From: Haliscomenobacter hydrossis DSM 1100
GTDB lineage: Bacteria > Bacteroidota > Bacteroidia > Chitinophagales > Saprospiraceae
Length of the DNA stretch: 64,000 bases
NCBI RefSeq assembly: GCF_000212735.1
Contig: NC_015510.1
Coordinates: forward strand, 5,395,001-5,459,000
Direction: 5' to 3'
Shown here: in pieces, positions 32,754 through 41,565 of the stretch
Layout of the letters: each line of letters opens with the position of its first letter
Position numbering within the stretch: the first letter of the stretch is position 1
Notes under the pieces: generated by a model
Seen by the model: the letters and a program-made list of their open reading frames with translations, nothing else
Told to the model about the DNA's origin: nothing
Databases searched by the model: none
Translations under genes and position numbers: made by a program

Positions 32754-33269
32754 ATGGCCTATATCATGGTAGACGTCGAAGCCGACGGCCCAATTCCTGG
32801 AGATTATTCCATGCTTTCCCTCGGGGCAGTATTGGTAACGCCCGAACTGGATCAGACCTTTTTTGCCCAATTTCGGCCCATCTCCGAGCAATTTATTCCC
32901 CAGGCCCTGGCCGTTTCGCGGTATTCGCGGGAGGAAACCCTCAGCTTTCCAGAACCCGCTGGCGAAATGCAGCGATTTACGGATTGGCTGAAAGAGGTAT
33001 GTCCTGATCGGCCCATTTTTATCAGTGACAACAATGGTTTTGACTGGATGTTTGTGTGTTGGTATTTTCATCATTTTTTGGGTGAAAATCCCTTTGGGCA
33101 CAGTTCCCAAAACCTGGGCAGCCTGTACAAGGGTTTAGCCAAAGATGTTTTTGTCAACTTTAAACACTTGCGCGTCACCCCTCATACCCACCACCCGGTG
33201 GATGACGCCAAGGGAAATGCGGAGGCCTTGTTGGAGATGAAGGGGATGGGATTGAAGATTAGGTTTTAG
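32754..33269 (+). CDS. DEDDh-type 3'-5' exonuclease
   Basis: A 171-residue nuclease of the DnaQ/RNase T superfamily. The first motif is DVEADG (Asp7, Glu9) at the start, the second Asp lies in NGFDWMF, and the His/Asp pair is in HHPVDDAKGNAEAL. This gives a DEDDh active site for two-metal-ion cleavage. The size and N-terminal MAYIMVDVEADGPIPGDYSML resemble stand-alone exoribonucleases of the Rv2179c/RNase AS type. The nucleic-acid substrate is not determined. It is followed by a large GTTCG repeat region. Confidence 0.85.
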   Translation: MAYIMVDVEADGPIPGDYSMLSLGAVLVTPELDQTFFAQFRPISEQFIPQALAVSRYSREETLSFPEPAGEMQRFTDWLKEVCPDRPIFISDNNGFDWMFVCWYFHHFLGENPFGHSSQNLGSLYKGLAKDVFVNFKHLRVTPHTHHPVDDAKGNAEALLEMKGMGLKIRF

Positions 33270-33560
33270 GGTTCGAGGGTTCGTAGTTCGGGGGTTCGGG
33301 GGTTCATGAACCGTGCACCTCGGCTTCGCTCGGCGACCGGTTCACGAACCCTCGAACCCCCGAACTACGAACCCTCGAACCCCGAACTACGAACCCCCGA
33401 ACCCCCGAACTACGAACCCCCGAACCCCCGAACTACGAACCCCGAACCCTCCGAACTACGAACCCCCGAACCCCCGAACTACGAACCCCCGAACCCCCGA
33501 ACTACGAACCCCCGAACCCTCGAACTACGAACCCCCCAACTCTACCCCTCCCGAACCCTA
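33270..33560. repeat. GTTCG-family palindrome/tandem array with a hairpin core
   Basis: The left arm (33270-33305, GGTTCG-type units) is short; the right side (33346-33540) is a long tandem of about eight units close to CCCCCGAACTACGAA, period about 23 bp. Between them is a 26-bp REP-like core (33315-33340) that recurs at 40061-40086 with 23 matches. No spacer sequences are present, so it is not a CRISPR array. Confidence 0.85.
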
Positions 33561-33569
33561 AAATTTTCT

Positions 33570-33577
33570 TATTTTTG
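33570..33577 (+). promoter_or_regulatory. Putative -7 element of the PLP-enzyme gene
   Basis: TATTTTTG at 33570-33577 is a full match to TAnnTTTG, 21 bp before the start codon at 33599. No TTG is found at the right upstream distance because the repeat array occupies it. Confidence 0.4.
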
Positions 33578-33598
33578 CCCCCTAATCACCATAAATCT

Positions 33599-34744
33599 AT
33601 GAAATTCGGAACCAAAGCCATCCATGCGGGCATTGAGCCAGATCCTTCCACTGGAGCCGTCATGACCCCCATTTATCAGACCTCTACCTATGCGCAGGAA
33701 GCACCCGGTGTCCACCAGGGGTATGAGTACGCACGTACCCAAAACCCCACCCGTTCGGTGTTGGAGAAAAACCTGGCGGCGCTGGAAAACGGCCAACACG
33801 CCGTGTGTTTCAGCAGTGGACTTGCGGCTATGGATGCCATCATCCGTTTGCTTAACCCGGGCGATGAATTGATTTCGAGCAATGACTTGTACGGGGGCTC
33901 TTACCGCCAACTGGTACGGGTACACGGGCGGTATGGGCTGGTTTCTCATTTCGTTCCAATGCAGGATTTGGGCAGCATTGCGGCAAAAATCAATTCCAAA
34001 ACCCGCATGTTGTGGATCGAAACACCTACGAATCCAATGCTTAGTCTGGTCGACATCAAAGCGGTATGTACCCTGGCGCGTGAGCAGGGCATCCTGACTT
34101 GTGTGGACAATACCTTTGCCTCTCCTTACCTACAAAATCCACTCGATTTGGGTGCTGATATCGTGATGCATTCGGCTACCAAATACATCGGAGGGCACTC
34201 GGACGTGATCCACGGCGCGGTGATCACCAACAATGATTCGATTGCCCAGCAATTGCGGTTTTTGCAAAATGCCATTGGCGCTGTGCCTGGGCCTCAAGAC
34301 TGTTTCCTCATTTTGCGCGGCATCAAAACCTTACATTTGCGGGTAGAACGGGCTTGTCAGAATGCCGAAAAAATTGCGCAGTTTTTGCGCAATCACCCCA
34401 AAGTGCGCAAAACATACTACCCGGGATTCAGCGATCATCCCGGGCACGCTATCGCCAAAAAACAAATGCGGCACTACGGCGCGATGGTTTCTTTTGATTT
34501 GCATACCGATACCCTCGAATACGCCACAACCGTACTGGCCAATACGCAACTGTTCACCCTGGCAGAATCATTGGGAGGCGTTGAATCCCTAATCGGCCAT
34601 CCTGCTACCATGACCCACGCCAGCATTCCGCTAGAAGAGCGCTACAAAGTGGGCTTGACCAATTCCCTGATCCGCCTGAGTGTAGGGGTAGAAGATGTGG
34701 AGGATTTGATCGAAGATTTGGGGCAGGCTTTGGATCGACTTTAA
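33599..34744 (+). CDS. Cystathionine gamma-synthase/beta- or gamma-lyase-type PLP enzyme
   Basis: A 381-residue PLP-dependent trans-sulfuration enzyme. The Schiff-base lysine is Lys195 in HSATKYIGGHSD, with substrate-binding residues in YEYARTQNPT (Tyr/Arg) and the cofactor-binding loop FSSGLAAMDA. The start is at ATG 33599 (MKFGTKAIHAG), not the upstream TTG. The family makes or breaks cystathionine for methionine or cysteine synthesis. It could be a cystathionine gamma-synthase (MetB) or a lyase; sequence alone does not settle this. A MetE-like gene lies about 2.4 kb away, but the two are not in one operon. Confidence 0.88.
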   Translation: MKFGTKAIHAGIEPDPSTGAVMTPIYQTSTYAQEAPGVHQGYEYARTQNPTRSVLEKNLAALENGQHAVCFSSGLAAMDAIIRLLNPGDELISSNDLYGGSYRQLVRVHGRYGLVSHFVPMQDLGSIAAKINSKTRMLWIETPTNPMLSLVDIKAVCTLAREQGILTCVDNTFASPYLQNPLDLGADIVMHSATKYIGGHSDVIHGAVITNNDSIAQQLRFLQNAIGAVPGPQDCFLILRGIKTLHLRVERACQNAEKIAQFLRNHPKVRKTYYPGFSDHPGHAIAKKQMRHYGAMVSFDLHTDTLEYATTVLANTQLFTLAESLGGVESLIGHPATMTHASIPLEERYKVGLTNSLIRLSVGVEDVEDLIEDLGQALDRL

Positions 34745-34746
34745 AG

Positions 34747-34877
34747 AGTTAAAGAGTTGAAGAGTTGAAAAGTTGAAGAGTTGAAAAGTTTCTGGCCTTC
34801 CAGCTTGCTGTATTAATGCTTTGATATTGCACTACCGAACTCTTCAACCTTTCAACGCTTCAACTCTTCAACTTTTT
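34747..34877. repeat. Intergenic palindrome, GTTGAAGAG family
   Basis: Left arm of GTTGAAGAGTTGAAAAG units (34747-34790), right arm of CTCTTCAAC/TTCAAC units (34839-34872). Lies immediately after the PLP-enzyme gene stop. Confidence 0.75.
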
Positions 34878-34880
34878 TCA

Positions 34881-34888
34881 TACATTTG
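34881..34888 (+). promoter_or_regulatory. Putative -7 element of the membrane-protein gene
   Basis: TACATTTG at 34881-34888 is a full match to TAnnTTTG. It lies upstream of the GTG start at 34917 and rules out the longer open frame from 34821. Confidence 0.4.
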
Positions 34889-34916
34889 CCCCATTACCTA
34901 TGCAAAACTACAGCTT

Positions 34917-35906
34917 GTGCTTTCGTTATTCCGGACCAATCAAGTACTTTCTACCGTATTCGTGTTGTTCTTTGCTGCTTTGATGCTGGCTGCACCTGTA
35001 TTTTTGCAGGCGAAATATGTACCTACTGACTATGGGGTAGCGTACCATTATTTGAATTTGTTTATCAACGGCCGGGCCTCTACGGCTTTAATCATCGCCC
35101 TGGTTTTTTTGTTTCTGGGCGCGTTTACGATCAATTACATCGATTTAAATTTTCGGCTTTCCAGGGACATCAACATGATGCCCGGGCTGTTTTACGTACT
35201 GATCAGTTGTACTGCGCCGCAGGTTGGCCCTTTTTCGCCTTTACATGGGGGTAATTTCTTTTTGCTCCTGTCTTTGCACGAGTTGATGGATACCTTCAAA
35301 AAAAATTCAGTGTCGGATCGGGTGTTCAATGCTGGTTTTTTTCTGTCCATCGCCAGTTTTTTTTACCCCTCGTATTTGGTATTTATCGTCCTGATTTTTG
35401 TAGGATTAAACGTGATGCGGGGTTTCAGTTTTCGGGAACGGCTCATGGCGATATGTGGGTTGATTGTACCCTACGTTTTGCTGAGCGCAGGCATGTTTTG
35501 GTTCGATCAATTTGACTTGTTCTGGCGTTTACAAGTCACCGGTGCATTTGGTTTACTGGACTTTGATGCATCGAGTCTCACGGTTTCTTCCGTCCTGGAG
35601 ATGGCCGTATTTGGCATCTTGCTGGTGGTGTTGATTTTTCAGCAAGGACGCCTGACGGGCAAACGGGTCATCCAGTCCCAAAAGCGCATCAATCTGGTGT
35701 ACTGGACTTTGTTTATCGCCATCTTGAGCGTACCTGTTCAAGCCAATCTGCAATTCCAACATTTGATGATCCTTGCTCCGGGAGCAGGTTTGCTGGCCGG
35801 CATGTTGTTCAGCACGATGACGCGCAATTGGGCGGAGTTTTTGCATTTGGTTTGGTTCGCTTTGGTCTTGGTGGTGCAGTATCAAGCCTTTATTTTTCCA
35901 GGATAA
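34917..35906 (+). CDS. Polytopic inner-membrane protein, DUF6427-like
   Basis: A protein of about 329 residues with eight to ten hydrophobic segments spread evenly along it. No ATG fits in frame; GTG at 34917 (start of MVLSLFRTNQV) is chosen because it follows the putative -7 element, and because the opening LFRTNQV looks like that of DUF6427-family proteins, though I hold this family call with low confidence. The gene is single, between a palindrome and purQ. No active-site motif was found. The function is unknown. Confidence 0.6.
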   Translation: MLSLFRTNQVLSTVFVLFFAALMLAAPVFLQAKYVPTDYGVAYHYLNLFINGRASTALIIALVFLFLGAFTINYIDLNFRLSRDINMMPGLFYVLISCTAPQVGPFSPLHGGNFFLLLSLHELMDTFKKNSVSDRVFNAGFFLSIASFFYPSYLVFIVLIFVGLNVMRGFSFRERLMAICGLIVPYVLLSAGMFWFDQFDLFWRLQVTGAFGLLDFDASSLTVSSVLEMAVFGILLVVLIFQQGRLTGKRVIQSQKRINLVYWTLFIAILSVPVQANLQFQHLMILAPGAGLLAGMLFSTMTRNWAEFLHLVWFALVLVVQYQAFIFPG

Positions 35907-35970
35907 ATAATTTCGCCTCTTTTTTCCAAAAAAATTGAAACATCACCGGAAGTTACCGTCAGGAGATGTT

Positions 35971-35978
35971 TATCTTTG
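35971..35978 (+). promoter_or_regulatory. Putative -7 element upstream of purQ
   Basis: TATCTTTG at 35971-35978, a full match to TAnnTTTG, 80 bp before the purQ start. No well-spaced TTG precedes it. The transcript would have an approximately 70-nt leader. Confidence 0.4.
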
Positions 35979-36057
35979 CATCTTCTGTATCCGACCCCAC
36001 GGAACCCATGAATTCATTCGTGGGCCAAAATCGTGGGCTGTAAAAAACCATCGAAAT

Positions 36058-36771
36058 ATGAAATTCGGCATAATCGTTTTTCCCGGTTCCAATTGTGACG
36101 ACGACATGATGCACGTCCTCGGAAATGTCATGCAACAGGACACCGTAAAGATCTGGCACAAAGAAACTGAACTCGAAGGGTTCGGAGCTGGTGATTGTAT
36201 CGTTTTGCCCGGTGGTTTCTCATACGGAGATTACCTGCGCTCTGGAGCGATAGCCCGTTTTTCGCCCATCATGAGTGCCGTGGTTGATTTCGCCAACAAT
36301 GGTGGTCTGGTGTATGGTATTTGTAATGGCTTTCAAATCCTGTGTGAAGCGGGATTATTGCCTGGCGTACTGCTGCGCAATTCCAATCAGCAGTACATTT
36401 GCAAAAACGTTTTCCTCAAAACCATCTCCAACAATAGCCCCCTTACTGCGGGCATCCATTCTGGTCAGGTATTAAAAATTCCAATTGCCCACGGCGATGG
36501 TCGTTTTTATGCCGATGCCGAGACAATTGCCGAGTTGGAAGCAAACGACCAGATCCTGTTTAAATACTGCTTGCCCAACGGAGAGATCACCGAAGATGCC
36601 AATCCCAATGGTGCCCTCGACAACATCGCGGGGATTTGCAACAAACAGCGCAATGTTTTTGGGATGATGCCGCACCCTGAGCGTGCTTCTGAAGAAATAC
36701 TGGGCAACTCCGATGGACACCGCCTTTTTGATTCTCTGGTAAAAATGACCCACATGTCGGCGTCAATGTAG
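36058..36771 (+). CDS. purQ: Phosphoribosylformylglycinamidine synthase, glutaminase subunit
   Basis: A 237-residue PurQ, the glutamine amidotransferase subunit of FGAM synthase in purine synthesis; it supplies ammonia to PurL with the help of PurS. The class I glutaminase triad is visible: Cys89 in [10 protein letters not shown], and His/Glu in [11 protein letters not shown] near the C-terminus. The N-terminal [16 protein letters not shown] and [17 protein letters not shown] are family-typical. The start is at 36058 because the frame upstream is an open but unrelated stretch. purL and purS are not in the window. Confidence 0.94.
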   Translation: MKFGIIVFPGSNCDDDMMHVLGNVMQQDTVKIWHKETELEGFGAGDCIVLPGGFSYGDYLRSGAIARFSPIMSAVVDFANNGGLVYGICNGFQILCEAGLLPGVLLRNSNQQYICKNVFLKTISNNSPLTAGIHSGQVLKIPIAHGDGRFYADAETIAELEANDQILFKYCLPNGEITEDANPNGALDNIAGICNKQRNVFGMMPHPERASEEILGNSDGHRLFDSLVKMTHMSASM

Positions 36772-36866
36772 CCACGCGGACAACTTAAAATATACATCAC
36801 AAATTACTTTTTGCGTTACAACCATCGGTTCCCTGTAACTGTTGTTGTTCATTAAAAGTCTTTCCC

Positions 36867-39443
36867 ATGAGAATGATGTCTTTTTTCTTACTCTTCTTTA
36901 GCGCTTTTACCGTTTTTGCACAAATCGAAAACCCGGTAAGGTGGTCGACCAGCTCGAAAAAGATCAGCGCTGACGAGTATGAACTCATCTTTGTTGCCGA
37001 CATCCAGGATGGGTGGAACACGTATTCTCAGTATTTGGAAAGTGATGATGGACCCGTGCGTACTTCCTTTCATTACGACCAGGGTGCCCATTTCAAATTG
37101 CAGGGTAAAAACATCGAAGAAGGCGACCGCAAGGAAGGCCACGACAAGATGTTCGACATGAACGTCATCAAATTGCTGCATACCGCCACTTTTCGTCAAA
37201 AAGTAAAAGTGAGCGATCCTTCCAAGCCGATCAGCGGCTACGTGGAGTTCATGTGCTGCAACGATGAAAAATGCCTGCCTCCTACCGAGTTTGCGTTCAA
37301 AATTACCCTCAGCAACAGCGACGAAAAAAAAAAGACCGGTAGCCTTGACGCGGACAAACTAAAAGACGCCAAAAATAAAGTTGATGCAGCGGGCCAACCC
37401 AATGAGGAAGTGGCCAATTCCGGTTTTTTGGTAACTGATGCCCTGGTTCCTACCAGTGGCTTCGTGGATCCGGTGAAATGGCAAGCCGCCATCAAAAAAC
37501 TGGATGCCGAAACTTTCCTGATCACCATGACCGCCAACATCGACAAAGGCTGGACCATGTACTCTCAGCATACTGCTCCCAATGATGGGCCAACACCTAC
37601 TTCTTTTACTTTTACCGAAAGCAGCAATTATGCCCTGGGGGGAGAAATGGTGGAGACGGGGGCAATGAAGCAACTTAGGGATCCACTTTTTCAGAATGTT
37701 TTGGTCAAAAAATACCCCAAAGGTCCGGTTGTTTATACCCAAAAAGTGAAAGTCACTGATCCCGAAAAACCCATTTCGGGATACTTAACGTATATGGCTT
37801 GTGATGACAGGCAATGCCTTCCAAATACTGATGTTGACTTTCATTTTGTTCCGGCAACCTTGAGTGCATTGATTGGTCAGGAAGCCACTGCGGCCATCAA
37901 GGGCAACAGTAGTGGAAGCCTGATCTTACCCAGCAACTCGCTGGAAGCCACCTATGGCCTGGCCAAACCTCAGCTCGATGCCCCACTGGGACAATGTGGA
38001 GACGAAACCGAAGTCATCAATGCCAGCACTGGATTTGGCCGCATTCTTCTGCTCGGTTTCTTTGGAGGCTTATTGGCCTTGCTGACCCCTTGTGTGTTTC
38101 CGATGATTCCCTTTACGGTGAGCTTTTTCACCAAAATGAGCCACAACAAAAAAGGGAAGCTGATTGCCAATGCGTCGCTTTATGCTCTTTTTATCGTTAT
38201 GGTTTACCTCTTGTTGAGTATTCCATTTCACTTGATGGACAACCTCAACCCCGATATTCTCAATGACATTTCCACCAACGTATGGCTCAATATCCTCTTC
38301 TTTGTGGTCTTTGTTGTTTTTGCTTTTTCCTTTTTTGGGTATTATGAATTGGCCTTGCCCAGTTCATGGGTCAACAGCTCCAGCAGAGCCGAAAACCTGG
38401 GGGGAGGAATTGGCATTTTCTTTGCAGCGTTGACTTTGGCCTTGGTCTCCTTTTCCTGTACAGGACCAATTCTGGGTTCCCTGCTGGCCGGAGCTTTAAC
38501 CTCCAATGGCGGAGCCTGGCAACTTACCGCGGGCATGGGTGGTTTTGGTTTAGGGCTGGCGCTACCATTTGCTATATTTGCCGCCTTCCCCAGCATCATG
38601 CAATCCTTGCCCAAATCGGGTAGCTGGATGAACACCATCAAAGTAATCCTGGGCTTTTTGGAATTGGCGCTGGCGCTAAAATTTTTATCCAACGCCGATT
38701 TGGTCAAACACTGGGAAGCCCTGACCATCGAGCCATTCCTGGCCATTTGGTTGTTGATTTTTCTGGGTTTGGCTTTGTACCTGTTTGGCATCATCCATTT
38801 TCCGCATTATGGAAAGGAAAGATCGAATGGCTGGAAGATTTTGATCGGAGCGGGTTCACTGGCGTTTGCCATTTATCTGGGCACCGGTTTTCGCGTCAAT
38901 CAAGCCACGGGAAGTTACCAGCCCCTGACCCTCTTGAGTGGTTTGGCCCCCCCGGTGTGTTACAGTTGGTTCAAACCCTGTGATTGCCCACAAGACCTGA
39001 CTTGTTTCAAGGATTTGGAACAAGGCCTGGCTTACGCGCGGCGGGTGAACAAACCGATCATGCTTGACTTTACGGGTCATGCCTGTGTGAATTGCCGTAA
39101 AATGGAAGAGCACGTTTGGCCCACCAAACCCGTATATCCGCTGCTGGAAAAAGATTATGTGTTGATTTCCTTATATGTGGATGACCGCCAGGAATTGCCG
39201 AAGGAACAACAAATCGAAGTTGAAAGTGCTTTGGGAGGCACCCGTAAATTGCGCACCGTTGGCCACAAATGGTCGCACTTTCAGACGGAATATTTTAAGA
39301 CCAATAGCCAGCCATATTATGTATTGCTTTCACCAGACGGTCAATTGTTGACCCAACCAAAAGGATATACTCCTGAAGAAGAGGAGTATGCAGGATTTTT
39401 GCGTTGTGGGAAAGCAGCGTTTACGCAGTTAAGTGTTAAATGA
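36867..39443 (+). CDS. DsbD-type thiol:disulfide interchange protein
   Basis: An 858-residue membrane protein that passes electrons from cytoplasmic thioredoxin to periplasmic proteins. A signal peptide (1-18) is followed by two DsbD-alpha-like beta-sandwich domains (about 25-135 and 205-330), which repeat the pattern NPVRW/DPVKW...GWNTYSQ/GWTMYSQH...GYVEFMCCNDEKCLPP. The transmembrane domain (about 400-640) has the redox cysteines Cys409 in LLTPCVFPM and Cys531 in SFSCTGPILG. The C-terminal thioredoxin-like domain has C740-V-N-C743. A second alpha-like domain is an addition relative to the enterobacterial protein. The 3' end abuts the GAAAAGT palindrome. Confidence 0.9.
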   Translation: MRMMSFFLLFFSAFTVFAQIENPVRWSTSSKKISADEYELIFVADIQDGWNTYSQYLESDDGPVRTSFHYDQGAHFKLQGKNIEEGDRKEGHDKMFDMNVIKLLHTATFRQKVKVSDPSKPISGYVEFMCCNDEKCLPPTEFAFKITLSNSDEKKKTGSLDADKLKDAKNKVDAAGQPNEEVANSGFLVTDALVPTSGFVDPVKWQAAIKKLDAETFLITMTANIDKGWTMYSQHTAPNDGPTPTSFTFTESSNYALGGEMVETGAMKQLRDPLFQNVLVKKYPKGPVVYTQKVKVTDPEKPISGYLTYMACDDRQCLPNTDVDFHFVPATLSALIGQEATAAIKGNSSGSLILPSNSLEATYGLAKPQLDAPLGQCGDETEVINASTGFGRILLLGFFGGLLALLTPCVFPMIPFTVSFFTKMSHNKKGKLIANASLYALFIVMVYLLLSIPFHLMDNLNPDILNDISTNVWLNILFFVVFVVFAFSFFGYYELALPSSWVNSSSRAENLGGGIGIFFAALTLALVSFSCTGPILGSLLAGALTSNGGAWQLTAGMGGFGLGLALPFAIFAAFPSIMQSLPKSGSWMNTIKVILGFLELALALKFLSNADLVKHWEALTIEPFLAIWLLIFLGLALYLFGIIHFPHYGKERSNGWKILIGAGSLAFAIYLGTGFRVNQATGSYQPLTLLSGLAPPVCYSWFKPCDCPQDLTCFKDLEQGLAYARRVNKPIMLDFTGHACVNCRKMEEHVWPTKPVYPLLEKDYVLISLYVDDRQELPKEQQIEVESALGGTRKLRTVGHKWSHFQTEYFKTNSQPYYVLLSPDGQLLTQPKGYTPEEEEYAGFLRCGKAAFTQLSVK

Positions 39444-39545
39444 AAAGTGAAAAGTGAAAAGTGAAAAGTGAAAAGTGAAAAGTGAAAAGTGAAAAGTATT
39501 ATTTGTTTTTCACTTTTCACTTTTAGTTTTTCACTTTTCACTTAA
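39443..39545. repeat. Intergenic palindrome of GAAAAGT units
   Basis: About eight tandem copies of the 7-bp unit GAAAAGT (39442-39497), then a short linker and the complementary TTTTCAC units (39505-39543). It lies between the convergent DsbD and biotin-carrier genes, where it may act as a bidirectional terminator. Confidence 0.85.
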
Positions 39546-39547
39546 AT

Positions 39548-40018
39548 TCACTCCATTTCCAGCAAAATCTGGTTCTTGTTCACCGCCGCGCCCTTCTCCA
39601 CTTTCACTTTTTTGACTACACCATCGCCGGGCGACTTGAGGACGTTTTCCATTTTCATGGCTTCAAGGATCAAGAGCGTATCCCCTTTCTGTACTTTCTG
39701 GCCGGCTTCCACCATTACTTCCAGCACCAATCCCGGCATGGGCGCTTTGACGTCTTTGAATTTAGCGGATGCATGTGCCGTTAAACCAAGACGGTTTACG
39801 GTTTGATCAAACCGATCGGCGACTTTCACCTCGTAGATTCCACCGTTGATGTTGAACACAAAGGATTTTTGAAAATAGTCGACCTTTTCCAGGGTGGCCA
39901 TAAACGAACGTTCACCGTAGAGGATGTGGTAATTGTTGTCGTCCAGTCGGATAAAATCCAAATCCGTTTGGGTGGCATTTTCCAGAACCTTCTGGCCATT
40001 GACCGATACGTTGTACAT
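39548..40018 (-). CDS. Biotin carboxyl carrier-type protein
   Basis: A 156-residue biotin/lipoyl-attachment protein. The C-terminal about 70 residues form the biotinyl domain with the biotinylated lysine Lys122 in the motif EAMKMEN, after a flexible linker. The N-terminal half resembles the linker domain that precedes BCCP in propionyl-/acetyl-CoA carboxylase subunits. It carries CO2 as carboxybiotin for an acyl-CoA carboxylase or oxaloacetate decarboxylase type complex. No carboxylase or carboxyltransferase gene is adjacent, so the partner lies elsewhere. It is flanked by palindromes on both sides. Confidence 0.88.
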   Translation of the reverse strand: MYNVSVNGQKVLENATQTDLDFIRLDDNNYHILYGERSFMATLEKVDYFQKSFVFNINGGIYEVKVADRFDQTVNRLGLTAHASAKFKDVKAPMPGLVLEVMVEAGQKVQKGDTLLILEAMKMENVLKSPGDGVVKKVKVEKGAAVNKNQILLEME

Positions 40019-40020
40019 AG

Positions 40021-40109
40021 TTGAAAAGTTGAAGAGTTGAAGAGTTGAAAAGAAAGCCCCGCACCTCGACTCCGCTCGGTGACCGGAGCTTTCTTTTCAA
40101 CTTTTCAAC
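40021..40109. repeat. Intergenic palindrome, GTTGAAAAG arms with a REP-like core
   Basis: Left arm TTGAAAAGTTGAAGAGTTGAA (40021-40049), right arm TTTTCAACTTTTCAAC (40095-40109). The centre (40061-40086) matches the hairpin core at 33315-33340 in 23 of 26 positions although the arms belong to another family. Confidence 0.8.
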
Positions 40110-40113
40110 TTGA

Positions 40114-40494
40114 TTAACGGGTTCTGCCCAGTTTCATCAAGAGGGCGGTTTCAAAAACGGTATAAATCAAATATATACCAAAAAAAGGAACGATGAATAA
40201 CTTATCGGTAGGTTTGGCCAGAAAAAAATACCCCACGATGATCATCAGCGAAAAAAGCATTTTAGCCATGGTCAATCCCATAAAGGCATTGGTAAATTGG
40301 TGTTTATTGGCGCTCCGGGAGGCCATTCGTCCATACCAAAACGCCAACAGGGTAAACAGCGTAAAAAAAGCAAACGTACCCCACGCAAAAAACGCGTGAA
40401 CCTGAAAACCCGGCAAACGATTGAGCAAGAACAAACCGATTGCTGTGCAGGCCGACACAGCACCCAGATACAACAAAAAGCGGGATTGATTCAT
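40114..40494 (-). CDS. Small four-helix membrane protein, AtpI-like
   Basis: A 126-residue protein with four hydrophobic helices (start at 40494, MNQSRFLL). Position directly after an AtpZ-like gene suggests the role of AtpI, a non-essential assembly and Mg2+-related factor of the F1Fo ATP synthase. The sequence itself only shows a small integral membrane protein (KMLFSLMIIVGYFFLAKP in the third helix), so the call rests on context. The atpB/E/F/H/A genes that normally follow are absent; a biotin-carrier gene comes next. Confidence 0.5.
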   Translation of the reverse strand: MNQSRFLLYLGAVSACTAIGLFLLNRLPGFQVHAFFAWGTFAFFTLFTLLAFWYGRMASRSANKHQFTNAFMGLTMAKMLFSLMIIVGYFFLAKPTDKLFIVPFFGIYLIYTVFETALLMKLGRTR

Positions 40495-40617
40495 TTGTTT
40501 CGCAGTTGAGGAGTAGAGCAATTGAAACGCTCAAGTGCTCAGTGTGCTTTCTAAGCCACTCAACGACAAAAGTAATGCATAATTAAGGAATGAGTACAGT
40601 TGGATGAAGTACAAAAG

Positions 40618-40902
40618 TCATTTGCGCGGCTGATTGTTGTTTCCGCTGGAAAGAAAATCTTTAAGGGTGAGGTATAGGGCAGCTGCGACGGCTACCAAAG
40701 AGAAGACCAAGGTAAACCAGGGTTTGGGGCTCTGGAAATAAGCATCCAGTTTGCGCCCCAACAAGGCACCAACGAGGATGATGATCCCCATCTGGAAAGC
40801 CATACCCGAATATTTAAGATAGGCATTGGGTGTGGCTTTCCTTTTTGAGGCATCACTTTGATCACTTTGATCAGTTATTGGGTGCTTTGACTCCTTTTTC
40901 AT
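40618..40902 (-). CDS. AtpZ/AtpI-family protein
   Basis: A 94-residue protein with a charged N-terminal third and two hydrophobic helices (FQMGIIILVGALLGRKLD and WFTLVFSLVAVAAALYLTLKDFL). This two-helix form with the GRKLDAYFQSPKPW loop matches the AtpZ-like group found ahead of ATP synthase operons. It overlaps the bactofilin gene by 32 bp and is probably co-transcribed with it. The ATP synthase genes are not in view. Confidence 0.72.
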   Translation of the reverse strand: MKKESKHPITDQSDQSDASKRKATPNAYLKYSGMAFQMGIIILVGALLGRKLDAYFQSPKPWFTLVFSLVAVAAALYLTLKDFLSSGNNNQPRK

Positions 40903-41323
40903 CTTCTTTTTTCACAGCAACGCTGCTTTTTGCTGCGGGTACGGATTGGGCACCCATGTTGCAAGTTACGTTGAAGATGGCACCAGATTGCACGAGTAAT
41001 TTTCCAGTGGTCACTTCACCCGCAACTACCGCATTTTCGCGGACGTTGAGCAATTCGGTCACCACAATTGTTCCTTCAAACTTACCTTCCACTACGGCAT
41101 TGACACAGCGGATTTCCCCTTCGATTTGGCCAGTTGGGCCAATGACCACTTTGGCATCGCAGAAGAGCTTTCCTTTGATTAAGCCGTCTACCCGGATATC
41201 GCTTTCGGAGCGCACCGTACCCTCAACCACGGTACCTTGTACCAAGCTATTGAAGGAATTGGGATTGACCGGAGCAACTGATCCATTGCGTGGCTTGGTG
41301 TTGGAATCTTTACTGCCAAACAT
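40871..41323 (-). CDS. Bactofilin
   Basis: A 150-residue polymer-forming cytoskeletal protein. The start is at 41323 (MFGSKDS); the open frame upstream has no start-like features. A disordered N-terminal region is followed by the beta-helical bactofilin core (SLVQGTVVEGTVRSESDIRVDGLIKGKLFCDAKVVIGPTGQIEGEI...), with hexapeptide-like turns, then a basic C-terminal tail. Bactofilins form filaments at the membrane and affect cell shape, stalk or filament morphology. It is the first gene of a possible bactofilin-AtpZ-AtpI-like operon. Confidence 0.9.
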   Translation of the reverse strand: MFGSKDSNTKPRNGSVAPVNPNSFNSLVQGTVVEGTVRSESDIRVDGLIKGKLFCDAKVVIGPTGQIEGEIRCVNAVVEGKFEGTIVVTELLNVRENAVVAGEVTTGKLLVQSGAIFNVTCNMGAQSVPAAKSSVAVKKEDEKGVKAPNN

Positions 41324-41501
41324 TGTGTTCAAATTTTGGTTTACGAATGATTGTGACCTTTGAAACGATTCAAAATCGAAACCAGTATTTGAAAGCGTTC
41401 TAATAATCGGTCTCAAAATCAACGCTGCAAGGTACAAAGAAAATGGTAAATGCAGCACATGGATGATTCAGAAGTGCTTGGGAGAGGAGAGGATTCATAA
41501 C

Positions 41502-41549
41502 AAAAAAAGGCCTTCTGGAAACATTTTTGGTACCAGAAGGCCTTTTTTT
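41502..41549 (-). terminator. Strong intrinsic terminator after porP/sprF
   Basis: A 17-bp perfect stem (41502-41518 with 41533-41549, 14-nt loop), the arms ending in seven A/T. On the minus strand it follows the PorP/SprF gene and would end its transcript with a T-run. The symmetrical A/T ends also allow it to stop plus-strand transcription. Confidence 0.8.
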
Positions 41550-41565
41550 GGTGTACTATATGGTA

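Noticed and set aside
33346..33540. Possible CRISPR array
   Set aside because: Units follow each other directly with no unique spacers, no cas genes are present, and the units are degenerate.
33306..33602. Open frames encoding a Pro/Asn/Tyr/Glu/Arg low-complexity peptide
   Set aside because: They are translations of the GTTCG repeat array; both overlapping frames give similar periodic peptides with no gene features.
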